A program made the position numbers and the translations under genes. 64,000 bases of DNA from Streptosporangium amethystogenes. GTDB taxonomy: Bacteria; Actinomycetota; Actinomycetes; Streptosporangiales; Streptosporangiaceae. The notes under the pieces are model-generated. The model was not told the DNA's origin, did no database searches, and worked only from the letters and a program-made list of their open reading frames with translations. Each line of letters opens with the position of its first letter. The first letter of the stretch is position 1. The stretch is taken from positions 186,001-250,000 of the forward strand of contig NZ_JOEQ01000010.1 in NCBI RefSeq assembly GCF_000721075.1. Reading direction: 5' to 3'. Shown here in pieces: positions 1-8,940 of the stretch.

Positions 1-87
1 TCGCAGGGTAATCGCGGGAGGCGTGCCGTGGCTACTCACCGGTAGCGAAGTGTTGAACCACACCCCTCTCCGATCCGTCGTAGTGGC

Positions 88-2154
88 ATGAGGACATCGA
101 TTCGTACAGCCGGCGCGGTCACCCTCGCCGCGGCCCTGCTCGCCACGGCGTGCAGTTCTACGGAGACGAGGAGCGGCGCCGGCCCCGCGGCACCGGTCAA
201 GCTGGGGAACATCAGGCTGGTCTCCTACAGCGGCTGCGACGACATGCTGGCCGGGCTGCGCGCGGCGACGGCGAAGAACGTCGGCCCGTGGGGCCTCGGC
301 AGCCCCCCGATCCTGTACGCGGAGGCACGGTCGGACGCCTCCGCCGCCAAGGTCGGCGGCGCGGCTCCGCCCGAGCACTCCACCACGAACACGCACGAGG
401 CCGGGGTCGACGAGCCCGACCTGGTGAAGACCGACGGCGACCGGGTGATCACCGTCAACCGCGGCGTGCTGAGGGTGGTGGACACCGCGACCAGAAAGGT
501 CACCGGCACGCTCAAGCTGGTGGACGCCGAGCAGGCGTGGGCCCCGGCCGACCTGCTGGTCAGCGGGGACCGGGCGCTGGTGCTCTTCTCCGGCGGCGGA
601 ATCATCCCGTACGGCGCGGTGGCCAAGCGCGCGCCGAGCCCGGGGCCGCGCTACGTCCTCGTCGATCTGTCCGGGGAGCCGAAGGTGATCGGCTCGCTCA
701 CCCCGGACGGCTCCCACGTGGACGCCAGGATGGTCGGCTCGGCGGTGCGGATCGTGGTCCGCAGCCAGCCGCGGATCGACTTCCCCGAGACCGGGCCCGA
801 CCTGTCGGACAACGAGCGCACCCGGCGGAACACGGAGGTCGTCGCGACGGCGCCGATCGAGGCGTGGCTGCCGAAGTACGAGCTGACGTCCGCGACCGGC
901 GTGACCTCGGACCACACCGTCGACTGCGAGCGGGTCAGCCACCCGGCGGAGTACAGCGGGACGTCGATGCTGACCGTGCACACCCTCGACCTGTCCCAGG
1001 CGCTCGCCGAGACGGCCCCGATCAGCGTGGCCGCCGACGGCGACACCGTCTACGGGACGGGCTCCAGCCTGTACGTGACCAGTAACCCGCGCTGGTGGTG
1101 GCCCAGGTCGATCGAACCGGCGAGCGTCGAGGAGGCCCCGGCCGCCACTCCCACGGCCGCCGCGACCCCGGCCGCCGCCTCGGGCCTCGATCCCGCTCCC
1201 ACCCTGCTCCCGGAACCGACCCCCACACCGAGCGACACCCCGCCGAGCGACACCCCGCCGAGTGACACGGCCTCGCCGACGCCGACGCCGGAGGAGCCTC
1301 CGGAGGAGACCGAGGTCCACCGGTTCGACATCACCGCGGCCGGAGCACCCCGCTACGTCGCCTCGGGCAAGGTGCCTGGCAGGCTGCTCAACCAGTACTC
1401 CCTGTCCGAGCACGAGGGGCACCTGCGGGTCGCCACCACCTCGACCGTCGGGCAGAACAGCTCCAGCGCCGTCTATGTGCTCGACTCCGGCACTCTGGCC
1501 GAGAGGGGCAGGGTCGGCGATCTGGGGCTGGGCGAGCGGATCTACTCGGTCCGCTTCATCGGCCCCGTCGGCTACGTGGTGACGTTCAAGCAGGTGGACC
1601 CGCTCTACACGCTCGACCTGCGCGACCCGGCGGCGCCGAGGAAGACCGGCGAGTTGAAGATCACCGGCTACTCGGCCTACCTGCACCCGGCGGGTGACGG
1701 GCGACTGATCGGCGTAGGCCAGGAGGCCAGCGAGAAGGGCCGCACGCTCGGCACCCAGGTCTCCCTGTTCGACGTCAGCGATCCGGCCAATCCGCGCCGC
1801 CTGTCGCAGATGTTCCAGAAGGACTCGGGCTCCGAGGCCGAGTGGGACCCGCACGCCTTCCTGTACTGGGCCAAGACCGGGACGGCGGTCCTGCCGCTGA
1901 ACTCCTGGACGGGCCCCGAGCAGACCAACGGGGTCGCCCTGGTCCTCAACATCGGTGATTCCGCGATCACCAGGACCGGCACGATCGTCCACCCCAAACC
2001 CAAGCCGGTGAACGATACCCGCTTCGCCCCCTACGACCCGGGCATCCGCCGCTCGGTCGTGATCGGCGACAGCCTGTGGACGGTCTCCGACCTCGGCCTC
2101 AAGGTCAGCGACCTGAAGGAGCTGGCCGACCAGGCCTGGATTCCCTTCTCCTGA
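88..2154 (+). CDS. Secreted lipoprotein with beta-propeller domain (Beta_propel family)
   Basis: 688 aa. The N-terminus is a lipoprotein signal peptide with lipobox LATAC, so Cys22 should be lipidated and the protein held on the outer face of the membrane. Residues 106-118 read GVDEPDLVKTDGD, the hallmark of the actinobacterial C-terminal beta-propeller family, and blade-like repeats follow to the end. A Pro/Thr/Ser-rich linker (about residues 345-410, including three PSDTP units) splits the propeller in two. No catalytic motif is visible, so a binding or scaffolding role is inferred only. No strong Shine-Dalgarno precedes the ATG. The gene stands alone and ends before a GC-rich hairpin. Confidence 0.85.
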   Translation: MRTSIRTAGAVTLAAALLATACSSTETRSGAGPAAPVKLGNIRLVSYSGCDDMLAGLRAATAKNVGPWGLGSPPILYAEARSDASAAKVGGAAPPEHSTTNTHEAGVDEPDLVKTDGDRVITVNRGVLRVVDTATRKVTGTLKLVDAEQAWAPADLLVSGDRALVLFSGGGIIPYGAVAKRAPSPGPRYVLVDLSGEPKVIGSLTPDGSHVDARMVGSAVRIVVRSQPRIDFPETGPDLSDNERTRRNTEVVATAPIEAWLPKYELTSATGVTSDHTVDCERVSHPAEYSGTSMLTVHTLDLSQALAETAPISVAADGDTVYGTGSSLYVTSNPRWWWPRSIEPASVEEAPAATPTAAATPAAASGLDPAPTLLPEPTPTPSDTPPSDTPPSDTASPTPTPEEPPEETEVHRFDITAAGAPRYVASGKVPGRLLNQYSLSEHEGHLRVATTSTVGQNSSSAVYVLDSGTLAERGRVGDLGLGERIYSVRFIGPVGYVVTFKQVDPLYTLDLRDPAAPRKTGELKITGYSAYLHPAGDGRLIGVGQEASEKGRTLGTQVSLFDVSDPANPRRLSQMFQKDSGSEAEWDPHAFLYWAKTGTAVLPLNSWTGPEQTNGVALVLNIGDSAITRTGTIVHPKPKPVNDTRFAPYDPGIRRSVVIGDSLWTVSDLGLKVSDLKELADQAWIPFS
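1228..1270 (+). repeat. Three tandem 15-bp units coding PSDTP in the linker
   Basis: A 15-bp unit beginning ccgagcgacac occurs twice exactly and a third time with small changes, inside the Pro/Thr linker of the propeller lipoprotein. The unit keeps the reading frame, so copy number can change without a frameshift. Confidence 0.8.
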
Positions 2155-2168
2155 GCCTCCCGAATCCG

Positions 2169-2193
2169 CGCCCCCGGCCCACCGCCGGGGGCG
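2169..2193 (+). terminator. Hairpin terminator after the propeller lipoprotein
   Basis: A perfect 10-bp GC-only stem (2169-2178 with 2184-2193) and a 5-nt loop lie 14 nt after the stop codon. There is no T-run, as is common for actinomycete terminators. Confidence 0.65.
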
Positions 2194-2234
2194 TGCCCCT
2201 CACCGCCCCGGGCGCTCCACAGAACCTCCTATTA

Positions 2235-2290
2235 CACCGACATATCAGCCTTTACAAGATCTTGTTATGACACTTGAATAAGTGTTACCT
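2235..2290 (+). promoter_or_regulatory. AT-rich promoter region of the M36 peptidase gene with a small palindrome
   Basis: This stretch is far poorer in GC than its surroundings. TTTACA at 2251-2256 followed 18 nt later by TGAATA is a possible -35/-10 pair. A hairpin acactt-gaat-aagtgt (2270-2285) overlaps the presumed -10 and could be an operator. Promoter assignment is by eye only. Confidence 0.35.
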
Positions 2291-2356
2291 CTTGCGCAAC
2301 ACACGTGATCCGCGTGTGGCATGGCCAACGACGGCCATCTCTCCGCAGGAGGATCG

Positions 2357-5263
2357 GTGTCGACCAGACCCTGGTTACGCATCACCGTCATCGCCGCCGC
2401 GACCGCGGCGCTTGCCCTTCCCCTGCCGGGAATCGCGCAGAGCGAACCCGGCGCCCAGCCTCCCAAGGCCCACGACTTCCAGGCCGAACAGGGCGCCAAG
2501 CCCGACCTGGACAACCGGCACGGCAGCATCGCGCCCCCGGCCTCGCTCTCCAGATCGGCGGCGAGCACCGCGACGATCCGGTGGAACGCCCTCGGCACCC
2601 CCGCCGTCGTCACCGGCTCCGCCCCCCTCGCCGAGGGCCTCGGCGCCGACCCCGAACAGGCCGCGCGGGCCTATCTCACAGCGAACGAGAACCTCTTCGG
2701 CCTCTCCGGCGAGGCGGTGGACGCGCTGGAGAAGATCGCCGTCAACCCGATAGGGGGCGGCTACGCCGTACTGCTCAGGCAGAGGTTCGGCGACCTGCCC
2801 GCGGGCGTGGACGGGCAGGTCGTGGTCGGTGTGCGGGACGGCAAGGTCCTGCACGTCACCTCGACGCTCTCCCGCTCCTCCGAGGCCCCGCCCGCCGCCA
2901 GGCTCACCGAGCAGCAGGCACTGGAGATCGCGGCCAGGGACGGCGGGATCGACCTGGCCACGGCCACCGTCAAGAAGGCCACCGCCACGGCGGTGCCCGC
3001 CCCCGACGGGACGCACAACGCGTTCCAGGTCGTCCTGATCGGCGGCGGCGACGGTGAACCGGCCGCGTACACCACCCACGTCGACGCGGTCAGCGGCGAG
3101 ATCCTGACCCGCGAGAACCTGGTGGACCACCACGCCGCGCCCGACGACCCCAACTGGAAGGCGTTCCCCGCCAACCCGCCGGGCGACTACTCCGCCACCG
3201 ACACCCGCAGGACCTGGTGCCCCGCCGCGGGCCCCGGCTGCGACCTGGTCGGGGCCGACCCGGCCACCGGCAAGGCCTGGGACCTGACCCACGCCACGGA
3301 CGCCTCGACGAACACCAGCGTCGGCAACGCCGCCAAGACCGTGGAGAACCGCGCCAGCGGCGACGCGTTCTCGGTGGGCACCCGGAGCAACGTGGCCACG
3401 CCGAGCCGCCAGTACGCCTATCCGTGGACCAACAGGTGGCACACCGCCAAGTGTGACCCTGCGGCCCTGGACGAGCCCGGCGAGGCCGACCTCGAAGCCG
3501 CCATCGCCAACCTGCACGTCATGCACAACCGCATGCACGACTGGTCCTACCGGCTCGGGTTCACCGAGACCGCCTGGAACATGCAGAACGACAACGGCGG
3601 GCGCGGCGGTCTCGGCGGCGACCCCGAGCAGGGCAACGCGCAGGCAGGCGCCCGGGTGCTCAGCGTACGCGACAACGCCAACCAGATCACCGGTCCCGAC
3701 GGGATCGCCCCCATCAGCAACATGTACCTGTGGCAGCCGATCGCGGGCTCGTTCTACTCCCCCTGCGTGGACGGCGACTACGACATGTCGGTGATCGGGC
3801 ACGAGTACACCCACGCGATCTCCGGCCGCATGATCGCCGGCCCGAACGCCGGGTGGAGCGGCGCCCAGGCCGGAGCCATGAACGAGAGCACCTCCGACCT
3901 GCTGGCGATGGAATATCTCGCCGAGTACGGCTTCCGCCCCGCAGGCGACACCCCTTCCGTCACCGGCGGCTACGTCACCGGCGACAGGAAGGCGGGCATC
4001 CGCAACTACGACATGGCCACCTCACCGCTGAACTACAGCGGCATCGCCTACGACCTCGTCGGCCAGCAGGTGCACGCCGACGGCGAGATCTGGTCGGCGA
4101 CCCAGTACGACGTGCGCAAGGCGTTCCTGAAGAAGTACGGCGAGGGCACCCCGGCCAAGCAGAAGGCGTGCGCCGACGGCCAGACCCCGCTCGACCAGTG
4201 TCCCGGTAACCGCCGCTGGGCGCAGGTCTCCTTCGACGCGCTGCTGCTGATGGCCTCCGGCGCGGTCAGCTACGTCGACCACCGCGACGCGCTGCTCGCG
4301 GCCGACGCCATCCGGTTCGGCGGCGCCAACCAGGCGATCATGTGGCGGGCGTTCGCCGAGCACGGCCTCGGCCAGGGCGCGGCGAGCACCGGGCCGAACG
4401 ACCCCGATCCGACGCCGAGCTTCGTCGATCCCGCGGGGAAGAACGGGAAGCTCCAGCTCAAGCCGTTGGCCGAGGCCAAGGACGCGGCGCTTCGGCTGTA
4501 CGTCGGCGACTACGAGGGCCGCGTCGTGCCGGTGGCCGACACCGACCCGGCGACCGAGCTCGGCGACACCGTCGAGATGACCCCGGGGGTCTACGACTTC
4601 GTGGTCGTGGGCAACGGGTTCGGGCACACCCGGGTGAAGTTCGCGGTGCTGCCCGGTGTGAAGCTGCCGCTGCCGCTGGCGGTGCCGAAGAACGTCGCCT
4701 CGGCGGCGCTCGGCGCCACGGCGACGGGTGACGGCGTCAACCACGGCAAGCTGATCGACGAGACCGAGGCGACGAACTGGGCCTCGCTCACCGGACCGGT
4801 CAACGGCAAGGCCGTCACCGTGGACCTGGCCGGGACCGCCCCGGTGAAGGTCCGCCGGGTGCAGGTCAGCGCCATGCTCCGGCCCAACGTGGGCGACCCT
4901 GCCGACCCCGGCGGCCAGAACCGCTTCAGCGCCCTGCGCGCCTTCGAGGTCCTGGCCTGCGACGCCACCAGGAAGGACTGTGCCTCGCCCGCGTCCTTCT
5001 CCGTCGTCTACACCAGTCCCGCCGACGCCTTCCAGACCCGCCTGCCGCGCCCCCGGGGCGCCGACCTGCTGATCAAGTCCTTCAAGATCCCGACCACCAC
5101 CGCGACCCACCTGACCCTGCGGGCCGTCTCCACCCAGTGCACCGGCAACCCGCTCTACGCCGGTGAGCAGGACGCCGACCCCAACTCCGCCACCGACTGC
5201 GGCACCGCCAGCCCCGCCAGGGACCAGCTGCGCGCCGCCGAGTTCCAGGCCTTCACCCGCTGA
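2357..5263 (+). CDS. Secreted M36 (fungalysin-type) zinc metallopeptidase
   Basis: 968 aa from the GTG at 2357, chosen because AGGAGG lies just upstream (2347-2352) and the following residues form a standard Sec signal peptide (MSTRPWLRITVIAAATAAL). An in-frame start at 2321 would put 12 charged/polar residues before it. A propeptide of about 250 residues (FTP/PepSY-like) precedes the catalytic part. The zinc site is HEYTH at residues 482-486, with the third ligand in the downstream NESTSD segment, as in M36 peptidases. The C-terminal 200 residues look like a discoidin-type beta-sandwich for surface or carbohydrate binding. Expected role: extracellular protein digestion. Confidence 0.9.
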   Translation: MSTRPWLRITVIAAATAALALPLPGIAQSEPGAQPPKAHDFQAEQGAKPDLDNRHGSIAPPASLSRSAASTATIRWNALGTPAVVTGSAPLAEGLGADPEQAARAYLTANENLFGLSGEAVDALEKIAVNPIGGGYAVLLRQRFGDLPAGVDGQVVVGVRDGKVLHVTSTLSRSSEAPPAARLTEQQALEIAARDGGIDLATATVKKATATAVPAPDGTHNAFQVVLIGGGDGEPAAYTTHVDAVSGEILTRENLVDHHAAPDDPNWKAFPANPPGDYSATDTRRTWCPAAGPGCDLVGADPATGKAWDLTHATDASTNTSVGNAAKTVENRASGDAFSVGTRSNVATPSRQYAYPWTNRWHTAKCDPAALDEPGEADLEAAIANLHVMHNRMHDWSYRLGFTETAWNMQNDNGGRGGLGGDPEQGNAQAGARVLSVRDNANQITGPDGIAPISNMYLWQPIAGSFYSPCVDGDYDMSVIGHEYTHAISGRMIAGPNAGWSGAQAGAMNESTSDLLAMEYLAEYGFRPAGDTPSVTGGYVTGDRKAGIRNYDMATSPLNYSGIAYDLVGQQVHADGEIWSATQYDVRKAFLKKYGEGTPAKQKACADGQTPLDQCPGNRRWAQVSFDALLLMASGAVSYVDHRDALLAADAIRFGGANQAIMWRAFAEHGLGQGAASTGPNDPDPTPSFVDPAGKNGKLQLKPLAEAKDAALRLYVGDYEGRVVPVADTDPATELGDTVEMTPGVYDFVVVGNGFGHTRVKFAVLPGVKLPLPLAVPKNVASAALGATATGDGVNHGKLIDETEATNWASLTGPVNGKAVTVDLAGTAPVKVRRVQVSAMLRPNVGDPADPGGQNRFSALRAFEVLACDATRKDCASPASFSVVYTSPADAFQTRLPRPRGADLLIKSFKIPTTTATHLTLRAVSTQCTGNPLYAGEQDADPNSATDCGTASPARDQLRAAEFQAFTR

Positions 5264-5277
5264 ACCCGGGCTCACCG

Positions 5278-5304
5278 CGGCTCCCACCTCCCAGGTGGGA
5301 GCCG
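5278..5304. terminator. Bidirectional terminator between the M36 gene and glpD
   Basis: A perfect 12-bp stem (5278-5289 with 5293-5304) and a 3-nt loop lie between two genes that converge here. Confidence 0.75.
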
Positions 5305-5405
5305 TTCCCGTCCACCCGCTGCCCGTCTTCGTACGGCGCGAAGGCGGGATCCGGCGGGAGCGGCCGGTGACACACGCGGCGGGCGGAAGGCCGGGTGGCG
5401 GGGCC

Positions 5406-7148
5406 TTAGACCGGGTGGACCTCCGGACCGGCCACCGGCACGATCTCCGGGGCGCCCAGGCGGATGGCGTCGGCCTCCTGGTCGGTGTCCTGCTCCTGGG
5501 AGAGCCGCTCCGACTCGACGCGCTTGGTGTAGTAGCCCACCTCGCGCTTGACCTGCTCGTCGTCCCAGCCCAGCGGCCCGGCGAGCAGCTGGGCGGCCTC
5601 CTCGACCACGGCCACGCCACGGTGAAAGGTCTCGATCGAGATGTGCGTGCGCCGGGTCAGCACGTCGTTCACGTGCCTGGCCCCCTCGTGGGTGGCCGCG
5701 TAGACCACCTCCGCCCGGAGGTAGTCGTCCGCTCCGGTCAGCGGTTTGGCCAGCGACGGGTCCCGCTCGATCAGCTCCAGCACCTCGTCGATCATCGAGC
5801 CGTACCGCTGGAGCAGGTGCTCGATCCTGGCCACGTGCAGCCCGGAGGAGTGGGCCAGCCGCTGCCGGGAGTTCCACAGCGCCTGGTAACCCTCGGCTCC
5901 GGCCAGCGGGACACGGTCGGTGCAGGAGGGCGGGACCCGCTGGTCCAGGCCGTGCGCCACCGCGTCCACCGCATCCTTCGCCATAACACGATATGTCGTG
6001 TATTTTCCTCCGGCCACCATCACCAGCCCCGGAACCGGGTGGGCCACCACGTGCTCGCGGGAGAGCTTGGAGGTCTCCTCGGACTCTCCCCACAGCAGCG
6101 GCCGGAGCCCCGCGTAGACGCCCTCGACGTCCTCGTGGGTGAGCGGGACCGAGAGCACCTCGTTCACATGGTCGAGGACGTAGTCGATGTCCGACCGCGA
6201 CGCCGCCGGATGTGCCCGGTCCAGCTCCCACGCGGTGTCGGTGGTGCCGATGATCCAGTGACGGCCCCAGGGGATGACGAACAGCACCGACTTCTCGGTG
6301 CGCAGGATGATCCCGGTGAGCGAGTGGACCCGGTCGCGCGGCACCACCAGGTGGATGCCCTTGGAGGCGCGCACGTGGATCTGCCCGCGCCCGCCGACCA
6401 GCTCCTGGATGTCGTCGGTCCACACGCCGGTGGCGTTGACCACCTGGCGGGCCCGCACGTCCAGCTCACGGCCGCTCTCCAGATCGCGCACCCGGACGCC
6501 GGTGACCCGCTCCCCCTCACGGAGGAAGCCCACCACCTGCGCCCGTGAGGCGACATGGGCCCCGTACGTGGACGCGGTCCGCAGCATGGTCATCACGTAG
6601 CGGGCATCGTCGACCTGGGCGTCCCAGTACTGCACCGCGCCGGAGAACGCCGACTTCCGCAGCGCGGGCGCGAGCCGCAACGCCCTGGTACGCGACAGGT
6701 GCCGATGGCCGGGCACGCCCCGGGTGAGGCCGGTGGAGAAGCCCATCGTGTCGTACAGCACCAGGCCCGCGCCGACATAGGGCCGCTCCCAGCCCATGTG
6801 CTTGAGCGGGAACAGGAAGGGCACCGGCCGCACCAGGTGCGGGGCGATCCGCTGCAGCAGCAGGGCCCGCTCCTGGAGCGCCTCCCTGACCAGCTCGAAG
6901 TTGAGCTGTTCCAGGTAGCGCAACCCCCCGTGGATCAGCTTGGAGGATCTGGACGAGGTGCCCGAGGCGAAGTCGCGCGCCTCCAGCAGCCCGACCGACA
7001 ACCCCCGGGTCGCCGCGTCCAGCGCGACCCCGGCTCCGACGACTCCGCCTCCGATCACCACCACGTCGAGTTCCTCGGCGCTCATCTGCGCCAGTGCGGC
7101 GGACCGCTCGGCAGGACCGAGCCGTGCGGTGCCCATTCGCGCCGTCAT
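5406..7148 (-). CDS. glpD: Aerobic glycerol-3-phosphate dehydrogenase GlpD
   Basis: 580 aa. It oxidises sn-glycerol 3-phosphate to dihydroxyacetone phosphate with FAD, passing electrons to the quinone pool at the membrane. The FAD-binding motif GGGVVGAGVALDAATRG lies near the N-terminus, followed by SGTSSRSSKLIHGGLRYLEQ, typical of GlpD. The C-terminal GlpD/GlpO domain is complete. ATG 7148 is preferred over TTG 7154 because a GGGGG Shine-Dalgarno sits six bases before it. No glpF or glpK is adjacent. Two GGGTAGAT units upstream (7190-7207, minus strand) may be part of the promoter. Confidence 0.95.
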   Translation of the reverse strand: MTARMGTARLGPAERSAALAQMSAEELDVVVIGGGVVGAGVALDAATRGLSVGLLEARDFASGTSSRSSKLIHGGLRYLEQLNFELVREALQERALLLQRIAPHLVRPVPFLFPLKHMGWERPYVGAGLVLYDTMGFSTGLTRGVPGHRHLSRTRALRLAPALRKSAFSGAVQYWDAQVDDARYVMTMLRTASTYGAHVASRAQVVGFLREGERVTGVRVRDLESGRELDVRARQVVNATGVWTDDIQELVGGRGQIHVRASKGIHLVVPRDRVHSLTGIILRTEKSVLFVIPWGRHWIIGTTDTAWELDRAHPAASRSDIDYVLDHVNEVLSVPLTHEDVEGVYAGLRPLLWGESEETSKLSREHVVAHPVPGLVMVAGGKYTTYRVMAKDAVDAVAHGLDQRVPPSCTDRVPLAGAEGYQALWNSRQRLAHSSGLHVARIEHLLQRYGSMIDEVLELIERDPSLAKPLTGADDYLRAEVVYAATHEGARHVNDVLTRRTHISIETFHRGVAVVEEAAQLLAGPLGWDDEQVKREVGYYTKRVESERLSQEQDTDQEADAIRLGAPEIVPVAGPEVHPV

Positions 7149-7351
7149 TTGCAACCCCCTGGGGTGCGACTTGTCGCCTTACGCGATGTATCTACCCATC
7201 TACCCTAGGCACCATTACTGACCAGTAGGAAGCACCGGGCGAGATTCACCCCATATCCCCATGTACAGCGAGAAAACCGCCCCCGAAGATCGATTGAACC
7301 CCGACCGGGGGCCGACGCTACCCACCTGGCGTGAACGGGGGAACCGAGGGG

Positions 7352-7921
7352 ATGGCACTGCGCTGGTTCGGCGCCGCGCGCCGACGTGCCCGCGCGCGGG
7401 AGGACGACACCCGCGTGCTGGCCAGGGTGGCAGACGGCGACGCGGGCGCGCTGACCGAGCTGTACGAGCGGTACGCCAGGCCGCTGTTCGCCTTCATCTA
7501 CCGGCTCGCCGGGGATCGGGGCACCGCCGAGGAGATCCTCCAGGACACGCTGCTGGCCGTGTGGCGCTCGGCGGGCACCTACCAGGGCCGCTCCAGCGTC
7601 AGCACCTGGCTGTTCGGGGTGGCGCGCAGGCAGGCGCACAACCGGCTGCGCGGCATCCCACCTCCCTTCGCGGCCGAACCACCCGACGGCGTCGACCCCC
7701 TGCCCGGCCCCGAGGAACTGGCCGTGGGCGACGACCGGGTGCGGGCGGCGCTGGCCCGGCTGCCGCTGCCCCAGCGCGAGGTGGTCGTCCTCGCCTTCCT
7801 CGACGACCTGAGCCACCGGGAGATCGCCGAAGTGCTGGAAATCCCGGTCGGCACGGTGAAAAGCCGCCTGCACCACGCCCGAGCGACCCTGAGGGGATGC
7901 GTCGATGAACAACCATCCTGA
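7352..7921 (+). CDS. ECF-type RNA polymerase sigma factor
   Basis: About 189 aa. Region 2 (LYERYARPLFAFIYRLAGD to STWLFGVARRQAHNRLR) and region 4 (LPLPQREVVVLAFLDDLSH to VGTVKSRLHHARATLRG) of sigma-70 are both present, with no region 1 or 3, so this is an extracytoplasmic-function sigma factor. ATG 7352 is used; GTG 7331 would add seven residues. The gene overlaps the next one by 17 nt, which suggests translational coupling and that the membrane protein downstream may be its signal partner or anti-sigma factor. That partnership is inference: no zinc-finger anti-sigma domain is seen. Confidence 0.9.
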   Translation: MALRWFGAARRRARAREDDTRVLARVADGDAGALTELYERYARPLFAFIYRLAGDRGTAEEILQDTLLAVWRSAGTYQGRSSVSTWLFGVARRQAHNRLRGIPPPFAAEPPDGVDPLPGPEELAVGDDRVRAALARLPLPQREVVVLAFLDDLSHREIAEVLEIPVGTVKSRLHHARATLRGCVDEQPS

Positions 7922-8819
7922 GCCGGCAGAACCCCACAGGCGGCCCGAGGCTCCGGGAGCCCACGGCCGGCCCAAACCATCGGAGATCCACGGTCGGCCC
8001 GAGGCGTCAGGAATCCATGGACGATCCGAGGCGCCGGAGATCCACGACTGGCCCGAACTGCGGGAGATCCACGACGGTGTCCCGCCTCCGCCCGGCCCCG
8101 AGATCGTGAGCGCCGCCCTGATGAGGTCCGCCCTGATGAGGTCCGCACTCGACGAGGCGGAGGTGGCCCCGGCCACCCCGAGGCCCTACCGGGCGTGGGC
8201 GCTGCTGGCGATGGAGGCCAGACTGCTGCATCCGGCGATCTGGCTGGCCTCCGCGCTGGTCATGGCGATCAGCGTCGGCTTCGTCATGGCCAAGGGCGGC
8301 TATGGGGAGTTCCTGCTCACCCTCGCTGCTCCGCTGATCGCCATGGCCGGTGTCGCCGCGTCGTACGGCCCCGAACACGACGACGCCTTCGAGCTGGTCG
8401 CCGCCACGCCGACGTCGCCGCGCGTCATCCTGCTCGCCCGGCTGACGCTGGTGTTCGGCTACGACCTGGCTCTGGCACTGCTCGCATCGGCGGCTCTGGC
8501 ACTGTTCCCGCTGAACTCCGCACCCTGGGGGCTGGTGCCGTTGATCACCACCTGGCTGGGCCCGATGGCGATGCTCGCGGCGCTCAGCCTGCTGCTGTCG
8601 GTGTGCTGGAACCCCTCCGGCGCGACGAGCGTCGGGCTGGCGGTGTGGACCCTCTACGCGCTGACCACCACCGACCTACCTGTCCCAGACGGTTTCCGGG
8701 ACTTCTGGACGACCAGCCCGGCCACGGTCGGACTCGCCCTGGCCCTGACCCTCGCCGCCGTGACCGCCGTCGGTACGGGTGAACCCATCCGGCGCGCCCA
8801 CACGGCTCACCGGCCATGA
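7905..8819 (+). CDS. Membrane protein coupled to the ECF sigma factor, with His/Pro repeats at the N-terminus
   Basis: 304 aa, start ATG 7905 with GAGGGG eight bases upstream, overlapping the sigma gene. Residues 13-57 are five 9-residue units of the type RPEAPEIHG. A short doubled SALMR segment follows, then about six hydrophobic segments from residue 105 to the end. The membrane part resembles ABC-2 permease halves (a segment reading ELVAATPTSPRVILLARLTL), but no ATPase gene is next to it. Its position argues for a role in sensing or in restraining the sigma factor; no HxxxCxxC anti-sigma motif is present. Function not recognised beyond this. Confidence 0.7.
   Translation: MNNHPEPAEPHRRPEAPGAHGRPKPSEIHGRPEASGIHGRSEAPEIHDWPELREIHDGVPPPPGPEIVSAALMRSALMRSALDEAEVAPATPRPYRAWALLAMEARLLHPAIWLASALVMAISVGFVMAKGGYGEFLLTLAAPLIAMAGVAASYGPEHDDAFELVAATPTSPRVILLARLTLVFGYDLALALLASAALALFPLNSAPWGLVPLITTWLGPMAMLAALSLLLSVCWNPSGATSVGLAVWTLYALTTTDLPVPDGFRDFWTTSPATVGLALALTLAAVTAVGTGEPIRRAHTAHRP
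7941..8075 (+). repeat. Five 27-bp in-frame repeats coding R-P-E-x-x-x-I-H-G
   Basis: Units read RPEAPGAHG, RPKPSEIHG, RPEASGIHG, RSEAPEIHD and WPELREIHD. Each carries one His at the eighth position. They lie in the predicted cytoplasmic N-terminus of the membrane protein. Confidence 0.85.
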
Positions 8820-8886
8820 AACAGCCTTACAAGACACGAAGGGCAGGCCCGCCTGAACCTTGCCCCGAGCCCCCCGCCTTCCCGTA

Positions 8887-8926
8887 CGGAAGACCGTCCG
8901 GGCTCCTCGGCCCGGACGGTCTTCCG
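8887..8926. terminator. Bidirectional terminator, 17-bp stem
   Basis: A perfect 17-bp stem (8887-8903 with 8910-8926) and a 6-nt loop lie between the convergent sigma-partner and phospholipase genes. Confidence 0.85.
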
Positions 8927-8940
8927 TGTGGCGGGTCCCG

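Noticed and set aside
1..87. Possible promoter TTGAAC near position 53
   Set aside because: No -10 at an acceptable spacing; the window starts too close to judge.
2375..3814. 479-codon open frame opposite the M36 peptidase gene
   Set aside because: Antisense shadow of a high-GC gene: Gly/Arg/Val-rich, no family resemblance, while the other strand codes a full metallopeptidase.
4022..5620. 532-codon open frame on the minus strand across the M36 gene end
   Set aside because: Overlaps the peptidase gene, a terminator and glpD; composition typical of antisense shadow.
5163..6548. 461-codon frame opposite glpD
   Set aside because: GlpD on the other strand is complete and conserved.
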